From NCBI GenBank assembly GCA_965662545.1, contig CBFIHZ010000017.1, positions 1-64,000 on the forward strand: 64,000 nucleotides of DNA, given 5' to 3'. How positions within the stretch are numbered: the first letter of the stretch is position 1; each line of letters starts with the position of its first letter. This DNA comes from CPC320 sp002684375. Its GTDB lineage: Bacteria > Pseudomonadota > Alphaproteobacteria > Rhodobacterales > Rhodobacteraceae. Positions 50,099 through 58,228 of the stretch are shown here, one piece after another. The position numbers were made by a program, and so were the translations under genes. The notes below the pieces were generated by a model that was given only the letters and a program-made list of their open reading frames with translations, did not search any database and was not told the origin of the DNA.

Positions 50099-51070
50099 TT
50101 AGTCTAGGAACGAGGCATCGATTGTTTTAGCAATGGAGGTACCATCAGAGGCGTCAGAAAATACGACACCCAAGGCGGCTGCTGCACCGGCTGCAACACC
50201 GTCCGGACCAAAGAACTTGGTCTTTTGATCTTCTTCAGACAAGAAAATCATGCCTTCCATTTGCGATCTGGTATCTTCAACGCTCATGCCAGCATCTTTT
50301 GCGACCTTTGCAAGCTGCTCGTCAGTAAAGGCCCAAGCTTTATTTGCCTCATCGGTCACGTCAAGAAATGTTCTCAAAAGATCAGGATTTTCGGTGGCAA
50401 ATTTTTCGGTCACGGAGACAACGTCAAAAGATCCGATGCCGGCTTCGACCTTTTGCTCCGAGGTCATGATTGGGGTGCCGACTTCACCGGCCGCCTTTGA
50501 AGAGTTGCCGCCAAAAATACAGGCCATATCGACAGAGCCGTCTGCCAGTGACACAGCACCGTCTGCTGGTGCCTGATCAACGATTGTCATTGTCGACATG
50601 TCAACGTCCAGATGGTTCATGTAACTTTTAAATGCAAAGTCGGCCATGGTGTTCAGTGGCACGGCAACGGTTTTACCCTCTAACTCTGAGGCGTTTGAGG
50701 CGTCAATGCCGAGACCATTTTTCACGAAACAATCATTCGCTTCATACATCATCGCCACGGCAACCATTTTCAACGGTGCGCCTTGTTGAATCGCGGTTAC
50801 AAACGGGGCAAGACCTTGTGAGTAAGAGATGTCGATGTCACCGGATAGCATCGCTTCGGTCATCTGAACGCCGGTTGAAAAGTCAGTCCAGTTCACGTCG
50901 ACACCCATGGCGTCGTCATAGGCTTTGTCAACCTTTGCGATTTGGTTTGGGGACGCCCATTCCAAGAAGAACGCGGCGTTGACGGAATCTGTTGCATAAG
51001 ATGCAGAGGCAGTTGCCATAACGGCAGCGCTTGCTGTTGCCAGAATGGCGGCTTTGAGATTGTGCTTCAT
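50099..51070 (-). CDS. tauA: Taurine-binding periplasmic protein TauA
   Basis: The 323-residue substrate-binding protein of the NMT1/SsuA-like family has a signal peptide (KAAILATASAAVMATASASYA, split here by cleavage near residue 27). It continues with VNAAFFLEWASPNQIAK and DINVNWTDFSTGVQMTEAML-type lobes, then FGGNSSKAAGEVG. ATG 51070 has AGGGAG upstream. A 30-codon upstream extension in the same frame lacks a signal-peptide-compatible start. No TauR-type repeat is seen upstream, although tauB, tpa and xsc each have one. Confidence 0.93.
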   Translation of the reverse strand: MKHNLKAAILATASAAVMATASASYATDSVNAAFFLEWASPNQIAKVDKAYDDAMGVDVNWTDFSTGVQMTEAMLSGDIDISYSQGLAPFVTAIQQGAPLKMVAVAMMYEANDCFVKNGLGIDASNASELEGKTVAVPLNTMADFAFKSYMNHLDVDMSTMTIVDQAPADGAVSLADGSVDMACIFGGNSSKAAGEVGTPIMTSEQKVEAGIGSFDVVSVTEKFATENPDLLRTFLDVTDEANKAWAFTDEQLAKVAKDAGMSVEDTRSQMEGMIFLSEEDQKTKFFGPDGVAAGAAAALGVVFSDASDGTSIAKTIDASFLD

Positions 51071-51627
51071 TTTTAACTCCCTAAATGAAAGAAAGTAGAT
51101 CAGCTCCAATTTGCTTTTGACGGCAAGACCGCCGACCCGCTTTCGCGAAACGCTTAACACGGCTGCAGATGCAAATCACCTTAAATTTTATAAAGGAATC
51201 TTATTTTTCTTACTTAATTAATAATGTTAAATTATAAATAATCGAATGCCATGGCTTAATGACACACCAACTCCTAATTTTTACGTCATAGCGCCGAGGT
51301 TACGACTGGTACAGGCGTTTGACCAGATGGTGCAAAACCAATCGCCCGCAATCAATCTACTTACCGCGTAATAGTTTGAGAATTCAGCGATAAAAAATTG
51401 AGCTGAAGGTTTGCAACAGGGATGGCGCGGCGTGCGCCCTGATTTAAAATATCGTTTCTTGCCGCGCGTGGTGCTTGTGGCGGTTGGCACATAAAGATCT
51501 TTCGAATAGTTTTGGCAAAAGTGTTATTTTCACGTGAGAGGTCATCTTTTAGTTCGTTTCGCCATTTATTGAGCACAGCGGCGCCCTTGCCTCTGGACGG
51601 AGGCGTTTTGGCGGGTTACTCAGATTC
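51071..51627. other. 557-bp divergent intergenic region, A/T-rich core
   Basis: This is the region between tauA and the glycerate kinase gene. The stretch 51181-51245 is very A/T-rich and should hold the tauA promoter. Short minus-strand frames at 51281-51576 have no recognisable product. I found no TTAAGGCCAG-type TauR repeat and no perfect CtrA box (TTAA-N7-TTAA). Confidence 0.6.
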
Positions 51628-52899
51628 ATGTCATATTCTGAACGTCTATTTCTTACTGAATTATTTAATGCTGCAGTCAGCGCGGCCGACCCTAAAAGGG
51701 CGCTGTCCCGTTTCCTACCGGTCAAACCCAAAGGACGCACTGTGGTTATTGGTGCCGGCAAAGGTGCCGCTCAACTGGCGTCTGCCTTTGAGGAACTATG
51801 GGATGGCCCGCTGAGCGGAGTGGTGGTGACGCGCTATGGGTTTGCGGCTCCGTGTCAACACATCGAGGTACTGGAAGCGTCTCATCCGGTGCCCGACGCA
51901 GCTGGTCTTGCGGCGAGCGCTGCGCTATTTGAGGCGGTGGGCGGCCTCGGCCCAGATGATTTGGTGGTGGCCTTAATCTGTGGGGGCGGGTCGTCTTTAT
52001 TGCCCGCGCCGGTGGCGGGCTTGTCGCTGAGCGATGAGATTGCTCTGAACAGGGCTTTACTGGCCTCGGGTGCGCCGATTTCAGCGATGAATGTCATCCG
52101 CAAACAGATCAGCCAGATCAAAGGCGGTCAATTGGCTCGTGCAGCAGCGCCTGCCAAAGTGGTCAGTTTGATCGTGTCAGATGTGCCGGGGGATGACCCT
52201 GCGCAAGTTGCGTCCGGACCCACGGTTGGCGATGCAAGCGGCCCGGCGGATGCTCTGGCAGCGATCCGAACCTATGATATTGAGCTGCCGCCTAATATTC
52301 AAAACTTTATTGAAAGCCTGCCTCGGACGGCACCTGCGACAGAGCCGGTGACCGGCAATGAGGTGCATATTATTGCCTCGGCAAACAAGTCATTGGAAGC
52401 GGCGGCTGAGGTTGCGGCCGCTCAGGGTATTCCCGCAGTTGTTTTGTCGGATTCGATCGAGGGCGAGGCACGGGAAATCGCGAAAATGCATGCGGCGATT
52501 GCGGGTCAAATTGCAGATCGAGACCGCCCGTTCTCAGCACCGGTTGTGCTGTTGTCCGGTGGTGAGACCACGGTGACAATAGCAGGGCCGGGGGGGCGTG
52601 GTGGGCGCAATACTGAGTTTTTATTGTCGTTTGCCCGCGAGATTGAAGGTCGCAAAAACATCTATGCGCTCGCGGCTGATACGGATGGTATTGACGGCTC
52701 TGAGGATAATGCTGGCGCGTTCTGCGATGGCCTAAGTTGTGCAGAGATGCGTGGTGTTGGCACGGATCCTTCCGACGCCTTGCTTGGTCATGATGCTTGG
52801 TCGGCGTTTCAGGCCATTGATTCGCTCTTTGTCAGCGGGCCAACTGGGACCAATGTTAATGACTTCCGGGCGGTTTTCATTTCATCTGACCAGACATGA
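51628..52899 (+). CDS. Glycerate 2-kinase (GckA, MOFRL family)
   Basis: The 423-residue protein of the GckA/TtuD family phosphorylates glycerate to 2-phosphoglycerate. Older annotation calls it hydroxypyruvate reductase. Visible blocks are VIGAGKGAAQLASAFE near residue 35, LEASHPVPDAAG, LICGGGSSLLPAP, NVIRKQISQIKGGQLAR, VSDVPGDDP, and the C-terminal MOFRL part LSGGETTVTI, GPGGRGGRNTEF and ALAADTDGIDG. A start codon is at 51628, but no strong binding site precedes it. It may serve the serine cycle or photorespiration-like glyoxylate metabolism. Confidence 0.92.
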   Translation: MSYSERLFLTELFNAAVSAADPKRALSRFLPVKPKGRTVVIGAGKGAAQLASAFEELWDGPLSGVVVTRYGFAAPCQHIEVLEASHPVPDAAGLAASAALFEAVGGLGPDDLVVALICGGGSSLLPAPVAGLSLSDEIALNRALLASGAPISAMNVIRKQISQIKGGQLARAAAPAKVVSLIVSDVPGDDPAQVASGPTVGDASGPADALAAIRTYDIELPPNIQNFIESLPRTAPATEPVTGNEVHIIASANKSLEAAAEVAAAQGIPAVVLSDSIEGEAREIAKMHAAIAGQIADRDRPFSAPVVLLSGGETTVTIAGPGGRGGRNTEFLLSFAREIEGRKNIYALAADTDGIDGSEDNAGAFCDGLSCAEMRGVGTDPSDALLGHDAWSAFQAIDSLFVSGPTGTNVNDFRAVFISSDQT

Positions 52900-52976
52900 T
52901 CTTGGACTATCCTGCGTAGATGACCTCTGTTTTTCAAGACGATTGCTGTGGTAAGATCGCGCGACGGCCACGGTTG

Positions 52977-55595
52977 TCAGAGGGACCCCAAGCGGTCTGA
53001 TAGCATAGATTTTGAGTTTTGGATCAGTTCTTGGACCTCATCGGGAAGACGCTGACATGTGTCGGTGTCTTGAGATTTTGCTGCAGTTTCGAATTCGTTC
53101 AGCAAACGCTGCACCGAGGTTGCGCCGACCACCGCCGCAAAACCGGCGGCCTTATGAGCTGTTTGGGCCGCGGCAAGAAAATCACAGTCGCTGACCTGCT
53201 GCCTCATCGTCGTCACTGCGGTCTCACACTCTTCGACAAATTGGCTTAGATAATTTTCTAAAGTGGAAGTGTCCAAAAGCTCGAACAGAGCATCGAATAC
53301 TTCGATATCAATCAAGTCGGTTTTTGACTGTGTCATGGTTGCAATCTCTTTGATGCTGTCGCTTGGCGATACCAGTGGCTGTTGGCGGCGCAGATAGGCG
53401 CGGTACAAGGCGGACCTAAGCGCCTTTTTATTGACAGGTTTGATGATAAGATCATCCATCCCAGCGGCCAGAAATTCTTCTATCTGCTCTGGTAAAGCGT
53501 GAGCTGTGAGCCCGATTATTGGAACTGTGTTATGCTCGGATGACTGTCGGATAATTTTGGTCGCGGTAATCCCGCTCATATGTGGCATACTGATATCCAT
53601 CAAAATGGCATCAAAGTGCCCTTGTTGCGCAAGGTCAATTGCCTCTTGCCCATCTTTTGCTTCGACGATGTCATGCCCATCTAGGTGGAGCGAAGCAATG
53701 AGCATACTGCGGTAAATTTCATCATCTTCTGCGATCAAAAGCCGAAGTGGTTTTTCAAGCTCAACTTCAGATGTTTCTTTTGGCTCTTTGGCCGGAGGTG
53801 CGAAGGCGCTCTTTATATCTGCTTTTGTGGAGGTTTGAACCAATGGGAGTTCGAGCTTTACGGAAAATTTTGCACCTTGATTGACGGCGGTATCTACAAA
53901 AACCTGTCCGCCCATGATCTCGGCTGCCCGTTTGGCAATGCCTAGGCTCAGACCAGATCCACCACCCGTTTTTGTATAGGCAGTCTCCAAAGATTTGAAA
54001 TTTTCAAAGACCGGCTGCATGTCGACGATCGGAATACCGGAACCGGTGTCACTGATCATAATGTCGATTTTTAGGGTGCCGTTCTGGGTGTCAACATCTG
54101 TTGATAATGCCACTTCTATTTTGCCGAATTTATTGAACTTTACTGCGCTGGTGACCAGATGAGTGAGCGTCAAAGCGAACAGCCGTTCGGACCCCAATAC
54201 CAAATGGCTGTCTTGCGCTGGTTTGCGGAAGACCAGCCTGTTGTTTTGTGTTTTTGCCGTGCTTTGCTGATCGCTGATTACCGAATGGATGCTTTCGGCC
54301 AGAGAGAACGCTGCTGTAGCGAGCTTTGTTCGGTTTGGATTAAGCAACTGGTTTAATTCCAGCAAGTTGCCCAGTTGCTCCACCGCGGCTTTGCTATAGT
54401 TTTCGGAAATACCGGTCAGCCAAGTTTGTTGATCGTCAAGATCAGTCGTTTCTTTAAGCAGTTCAATGCTGGCCATGATCCCGTTTAGAGGCGTGCGTAA
54501 CTCATGGCTCATGATAGCCATAAATCGCGCTGTAGTCTGCTCTTCCTCGCGCATTTCGCTGAGAGCATCTTCCATTTTCTTTTTGAAATTGACTTGTTTG
54601 GACAGGTTTTTCAGAACGATTAGAAGGGTTTCATTAGACTGAAGGATAAGGTTTGCCTCAATGGGGTGCAGGGTGCCATCCTCAGTGCGTAGGTCAAAGT
54701 TGACCACGGTTGCTGTGTCTTTAATAGATTGTTGGGCAAAAGCATGCTCGACGGCATCGGTCAATGCGATGCTGCCGACGGCTTGGTCTATCAGATCAGT
54801 GACGTCACTTAGTTTGGCAACGGGTGGCCAAGACCCCCATAAGTTTATGGCTTCGTGATTGCTTTCGAGGATATTCCCAACCCGGTCCACCGATATGATG
54901 GGATCGCTGCTAAAACTGACTGTTTTTGCAAGAGTTGCGCGGACCCTATCGTGCGCAATTCTGCCGGAAATTGCCGAAAGGTATTGCAGTCGCATCAATG
55001 CAAAAAATCCGATAAAGGTCAGAAATCCCAGCAGACCTGCCGCCGACAGAACATTCAAAAAGCGTAAAGCGTTTTGAATGTTCTGAGCTTGCGTTTCCAG
55101 CAAAGTGGTTGCGTTATTTATTTGCAGTGCTTTGATTTCAAGTGAGATTGCCGTCGTGCGCGCCAATAATCCGGGCAGAGCCGCTAAGAGATCAGCATCG
55201 ACGGGATACACAAATTGCACCAGGCTATCTATTTCATTAATAACTGGGGCGAGCTGTTTAATTTTGGAAGGGTCTATTTTCGACGTATTCTGGTCGCTGT
55301 GACTGGATACAAAAAGGGCATCGAAGTTTTCTCTAAAGGTGATTAAATCTGCGGCCGCCCCATCACTTTCTGCGGCTTTAAGTCCGGCGTCGTTGACGCT
55401 GGATACCGTCTCATCCAAACTTGCCAGGGCGGTTTGTAATACGTGGCTTTCACCTTTTTGTTCGGTTAGCGCGGCGGCTGTCCAAATATAGAATAAACCG
55501 CAAAACGCTAACAACATAAAAAACACTGAAATAGCAACGGTCGCAGCCACGTCGCTTAATTTCTTAGATTTTTGAAGCATAGTCAAAAATATCAT
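52977..55595 (-). CDS. Hybrid sensor histidine kinase with receiver and Hpt domains
   Basis: The 872-residue kinase has transmembrane helices at about 20-40 and 186-205 framing a periplasmic helical sensor region. A PAS-like domain follows (about 215-335). The HisKA phospho-site is FMAIMSHELRTPLNGIMAS. The ATPase domain has GGGSGLSLGIAKRAAEIMGG. The receiver domain carries the phospho-Asp in DAILMDISMPHMSG and KPVNKKAL. The C-terminal Hpt domain has the phospho-His in AHKAAGFAAVVGA. A full His-Asp-His relay inside one protein needs an external receiver. The LuxR-type response regulator, divergent at 55974, is the obvious candidate partner. Confidence 0.93.
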   Translation of the reverse strand: MIFLTMLQKSKKLSDVAATVAISVFFMLLAFCGLFYIWTAAALTEQKGESHVLQTALASLDETVSSVNDAGLKAAESDGAAADLITFRENFDALFVSSHSDQNTSKIDPSKIKQLAPVINEIDSLVQFVYPVDADLLAALPGLLARTTAISLEIKALQINNATTLLETQAQNIQNALRFLNVLSAAGLLGFLTFIGFFALMRLQYLSAISGRIAHDRVRATLAKTVSFSSDPIISVDRVGNILESNHEAINLWGSWPPVAKLSDVTDLIDQAVGSIALTDAVEHAFAQQSIKDTATVVNFDLRTEDGTLHPIEANLILQSNETLLIVLKNLSKQVNFKKKMEDALSEMREEEQTTARFMAIMSHELRTPLNGIMASIELLKETTDLDDQQTWLTGISENYSKAAVEQLGNLLELNQLLNPNRTKLATAAFSLAESIHSVISDQQSTAKTQNNRLVFRKPAQDSHLVLGSERLFALTLTHLVTSAVKFNKFGKIEVALSTDVDTQNGTLKIDIMISDTGSGIPIVDMQPVFENFKSLETAYTKTGGGSGLSLGIAKRAAEIMGGQVFVDTAVNQGAKFSVKLELPLVQTSTKADIKSAFAPPAKEPKETSEVELEKPLRLLIAEDDEIYRSMLIASLHLDGHDIVEAKDGQEAIDLAQQGHFDAILMDISMPHMSGITATKIIRQSSEHNTVPIIGLTAHALPEQIEEFLAAGMDDLIIKPVNKKALRSALYRAYLRRQQPLVSPSDSIKEIATMTQSKTDLIDIEVFDALFELLDTSTLENYLSQFVEECETAVTTMRQQVSDCDFLAAAQTAHKAAGFAAVVGATSVQRLLNEFETAAKSQDTDTCQRLPDEVQELIQNSKSMLSDRLGSL

Positions 55596-55973
55596 TTTTT
55601 CACCAAAAAATATACAAGTCTGTCGACATTCACGTTCTCGCGGCTGATTTTTTATCGAGGCGCTTTAAGGCACATCCTGTCACAGCGTATAGCCGCAGTA
55701 TGGCATTATTCCTAGGTCGATGACCAGATAAACTTTTGTGAGGAAAAAGATTGATTTCAAAGCAAATATCCAAGACAGGCCGTAGAGACAATTTGGCCGT
55801 TGGATACGACTTGATCTGATGCTTCAGATATTTGTTGATCGGACATACAGACAAAATTGTCACCATCTTGCCAATCAAAAGATAAAATTATACAGTATTT
55901 AGTATTGAAATGGTTGCCATCGGATACAAAAAGTGAGCACAGTATAAGAAAGTTGGTGTTCTAGAGGTAAGGT
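55596..55973. other. Divergent intergenic region between kinase and response regulator
   Basis: This is 378 bp of A/T-rich DNA without an intact gene. It should hold promoters for both divergent signalling genes. One sigma-70-like candidate is given separately. Confidence 0.6.
55868..55896 (+). promoter_or_regulatory. Possible sigma-70-type promoter before the response regulator
   Basis: TTGCCA and TACAGT are separated by 17 bp, about 78 bp before the ATG at 55974. Both hexamers deviate from consensus at one or two positions. A start site near 55903 is inferred. Confidence 0.35.
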
Positions 55974-56606
55974 ATGGAACTGGAGAACGAAAAGATAAGT
56001 GTCCTGATTGCCGATGATCATGGTATGATACTCGATATACTTTCGCTGTATTTATCTGCCCAGACTGATATATCTGTAAAAACGGCTTCTGATGTTGAGG
56101 CTGCGGCTGATTTGTTGAAAACAGAAGGCAGTTTTGATGTAATATTGCTCGACTACAATATGCCGGGTATGCATGGTCTAAAGGGGTTTGACCGGATCTT
56201 GCGGTCTAATGCTTCAAAACCAGTTGCGATTTTAACGGGTAATCCAACGCGGCGTATGATGGACGAAGCTCTTGAAGCTGGTGCGGCAGGCATATTGCCC
56301 AAGACAATGCCGGCTAAAAGCCTTGCGAATGCCATTAGGTTTATCCACGCTGGTGAAACTTATATGCCATTAAGCCTGATGCGGGATGAAATGAATTCTC
56401 CGAGTTCGAACGGTGGGCCGCTGAGTTCAAGAGAGATGACGGTCTTGGCATTTTTGGGTGAAGGCAAACAAAACAAAGAAATTGCAAACGAGTTAGCCCT
56501 ATCTGAAGCGACGATTAAAATGCATGTGAAATCTATTTGTAAGAAACTGGATGCTAATAACCGAACGCATGCGGTCATTAATGCCCGAGACATGGGTCTT
56601 CTATGA
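55974..56606 (+). CDS. NarL/LuxR-family response regulator
   Basis: The 210-residue regulator has an N-terminal receiver domain (VLIADDHGMIL at 10-20, phospho-Asp in DVILLDYNMPGMHG, LTGNPTRR, and LPKTMPAKSL with the conserved Lys). The C-terminal LuxR HTH has LSSREMTVLAFLGEGKQNK followed by EIANELALSEATIKMHVKS. GAGGT precedes the ATG. It is divergent from the hybrid kinase and convergent with the FleQ-like activator, so it may link the phosphorelay to motility. The targets are not visible. Confidence 0.92.
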   Translation: MELENEKISVLIADDHGMILDILSLYLSAQTDISVKTASDVEAAADLLKTEGSFDVILLDYNMPGMHGLKGFDRILRSNASKPVAILTGNPTRRMMDEALEAGAAGILPKTMPAKSLANAIRFIHAGETYMPLSLMRDEMNSPSSNGGPLSSREMTVLAFLGEGKQNKEIANELALSEATIKMHVKSICKKLDANNRTHAVINARDMGLL

Positions 56607-56808
56607 TTATGCGGCGCGCTATTTGTGATCTAAGTACAAAAGCCGCTCTTTAAGACTGGTGACGGGTTATCAGAGCGCCGGTGACCCTAGCAAATTTCCG
56701 TGGGCTCAAATGAAAGTTTTGTCATTCGATAAACTTGGAATTGAGGAAGGCTCAGCGCGGAACAGTTTATGAAAGGTGCTAACAGACTTACTGGGCGTCC
56801 CGTTTCTT

Positions 56809-57933
56809 TCATGCTCGCCGCGGTTTCATTTTGAGCTGGCCGTCCGCAGGCGTTGCACTGGTATTCATGCCAAATTTCCGCAGTTTCTCAATAAGTGTTG
56901 TACGTCTTAGGCCGAGTATTCTTGCCGCGTCTGGCGCGCTCCCGTTGCCTTGTTCTAAGGCTGCTTTAATCAAGGCTATTTCTGTTGCGTTCATAAAATC
57001 TTTTAAATTGAAGTCAGTGTTTTCGGTCAACAGGGATGCATAATTAAACTCACCTGTTGGTTCTGCAATTGCTTTGTCCTGATTGGATGTTGCGGCTTGT
57101 TCTTGTAAGTTTTCCAATGCATCCCAAAGTGTGGCTTGCTCCACTTCTTTTTCAGCGTCAAACGACAATAAGCTGCTGACCTCGGCCGCAGTTATTTTTT
57201 GGCCGCTGTAAAGCACTGATGCACGCTCAATAAAATTACGAAGCTCTCGTATGTTTCCTGGCCAGCTATATTTTTGCAGTGCTGTTAGCCCCGATGGGTC
57301 AAAAGATGGCGGTTGCATCCCCGGATTTTCGCTCTCCATACGTAGGACCAGAAACCTGAGCAATTCGGGAATGTCTTCCCGTCGTTCAGCCAGGGCGGGA
57401 ACGCGGATGGGGAAGACATTGATGCGATATAGAAGGTCTGCCCTGAATTGCCGTTCTTCTACTTGCGCTTCAATGTTTTGATGGGTGGCACAGACCAATC
57501 TGAAATCGACAGGTATTTCTTCGCTAGACCCAACGCGTTGAACGACGCGGCTTTCAAGAATTCTTAAAAGTTTTGCCTGCAATTCCAGAGGCATATCCCC
57601 TATTTCGTCGAGGAATAATGTCCCGCCTTTGGCCTCTTCAAAGCGACCGGCGCGACGCTTTTCAGCCCCGGTGAAGGCGCCTTTTTCATATCCGAACAAT
57701 TCGGCTTCGAGCAAGTCTGAAGGAATGGCAGCGCAGTTCACGGCTACCAGTTTACCTTTGCGTCCAGACATCAGGTGTATACCGCGCGCAACCAGTTCCT
57801 TGCCGGCACCCGTGGGCCCCTGAGCCATCACAGCGACGTTGAAGTCCGCCACTGAACTGATCAAATCGCGCATTTTACATGTTGCGAACGAAGATCCTAT
57901 GATCATTCGCGCCAAATGCAAATTCGAGTTCAT
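56809..57933 (-). CDS. fleQ: Sigma-54-dependent activator with Fis-type HTH (FleQ-like)
   Basis: The 374-residue enhancer-binding protein lacks a receiver domain. The AAA+ domain starts almost at once (Walker A GPTGAGKE at about 40-47), with the sigma-54 contact motif GAFTGA, Walker B GGTLFLDEIGD, and the arginine-finger region RFRADLLYRINVFPI. A C-terminal Fis-type HTH follows (AALEQGNGSAPDAARILGLRRTTLIEKL). The flagellar neighbours and a partner lacking the HTH (58229-59395) match the FleQ/FleT arrangement of R. sphaeroides, where FleQ supplies DNA binding. The gene name is by analogy. Confidence 0.85.
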   Translation of the reverse strand: MNSNLHLARMIIGSSFATCKMRDLISSVADFNVAVMAQGPTGAGKELVARGIHLMSGRKGKLVAVNCAAIPSDLLEAELFGYEKGAFTGAEKRRAGRFEEAKGGTLFLDEIGDMPLELQAKLLRILESRVVQRVGSSEEIPVDFRLVCATHQNIEAQVEERQFRADLLYRINVFPIRVPALAERREDIPELLRFLVLRMESENPGMQPPSFDPSGLTALQKYSWPGNIRELRNFIERASVLYSGQKITAAEVSSLLSFDAEKEVEQATLWDALENLQEQAATSNQDKAIAEPTGEFNYASLLTENTDFNLKDFMNATEIALIKAALEQGNGSAPDAARILGLRRTTLIEKLRKFGMNTSATPADGQLKMKPRRA

Positions 57934-58181
57934 TTTTCCTGCCTTTTTAACAAAGAGATAGCAGACGAACTTAAATTATTAAACTCGTTTTTTTGTTGGT
58001 TCGTCATAAATTATTGATACGATATGTCTCTTTAAAGAGTAATATTAGCATAAGTCCTTTAATATTCTACATTTTAAACTGTAAAATTCGAAAATATACT
58101 TTTTGATGCGAGGCGCTGCTGTGGGCTATTTGCCCACAAGGTTAAAATAATTTGATCTGACATAGCTGTATTTGCAAAAGA
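57934..58181. promoter_or_regulatory. A/T-rich divergent regulatory region of fleQ and fleT-fliE operon
   Basis: These 248 bp contain no gene. They lie directly upstream of the sigma-54 promoter and should hold the FleQ/FleT enhancer sites and the fleQ promoter. I could not pick out a convincing enhancer repeat by eye. Confidence 0.45.
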
Positions 58182-58197
58182 TGGCACACTTATTGCC
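58182..58197 (+). promoter_or_regulatory. Sigma-54 (-24/-12) promoter of the fleT-fliEFGH operon
   Basis: TGGCAC-N5-TTGC (58182-58187 and 58193-58196) is a full match to the sigma-54 consensus, with GG and GC at the invariant spacing. A start site near 58207 gives a short leader to the ATG at 58229. This rules out the in-frame upstream start at 58172 and ties the flagellar operon to the two enhancer-binding proteins encoded here. Confidence 0.9.
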
Positions 58198-58228
58198 TCT
58201 GTACAGAGGTTGCCGTCGGAGGGCGAGA

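Noticed and set aside
51071..51160. 30-residue N-terminal extension of TauA
   Set aside because: It would bury the signal peptide. AGGGAG and a standard signal sequence support ATG 51070.
51181..51245. CtrA-like boxes (TTAA repeats) upstream of tauA
   Set aside because: The TTAA pairs are spaced by 5 or 9 bases, not 7, and the stretch is simply A/T-rich.
51281..51576. Short minus-strand frames between tauA and the glycerate kinase gene
   Set aside because: Overlapping frames of about 70 codons with no binding site, no domain and no signal peptide.
58172..58228. Upstream in-frame start for the FleT-like gene
   Set aside because: It would lie before and within the sigma-54 promoter, so it cannot be on the transcript. 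GGAGGG precedes the ATG at 58229.
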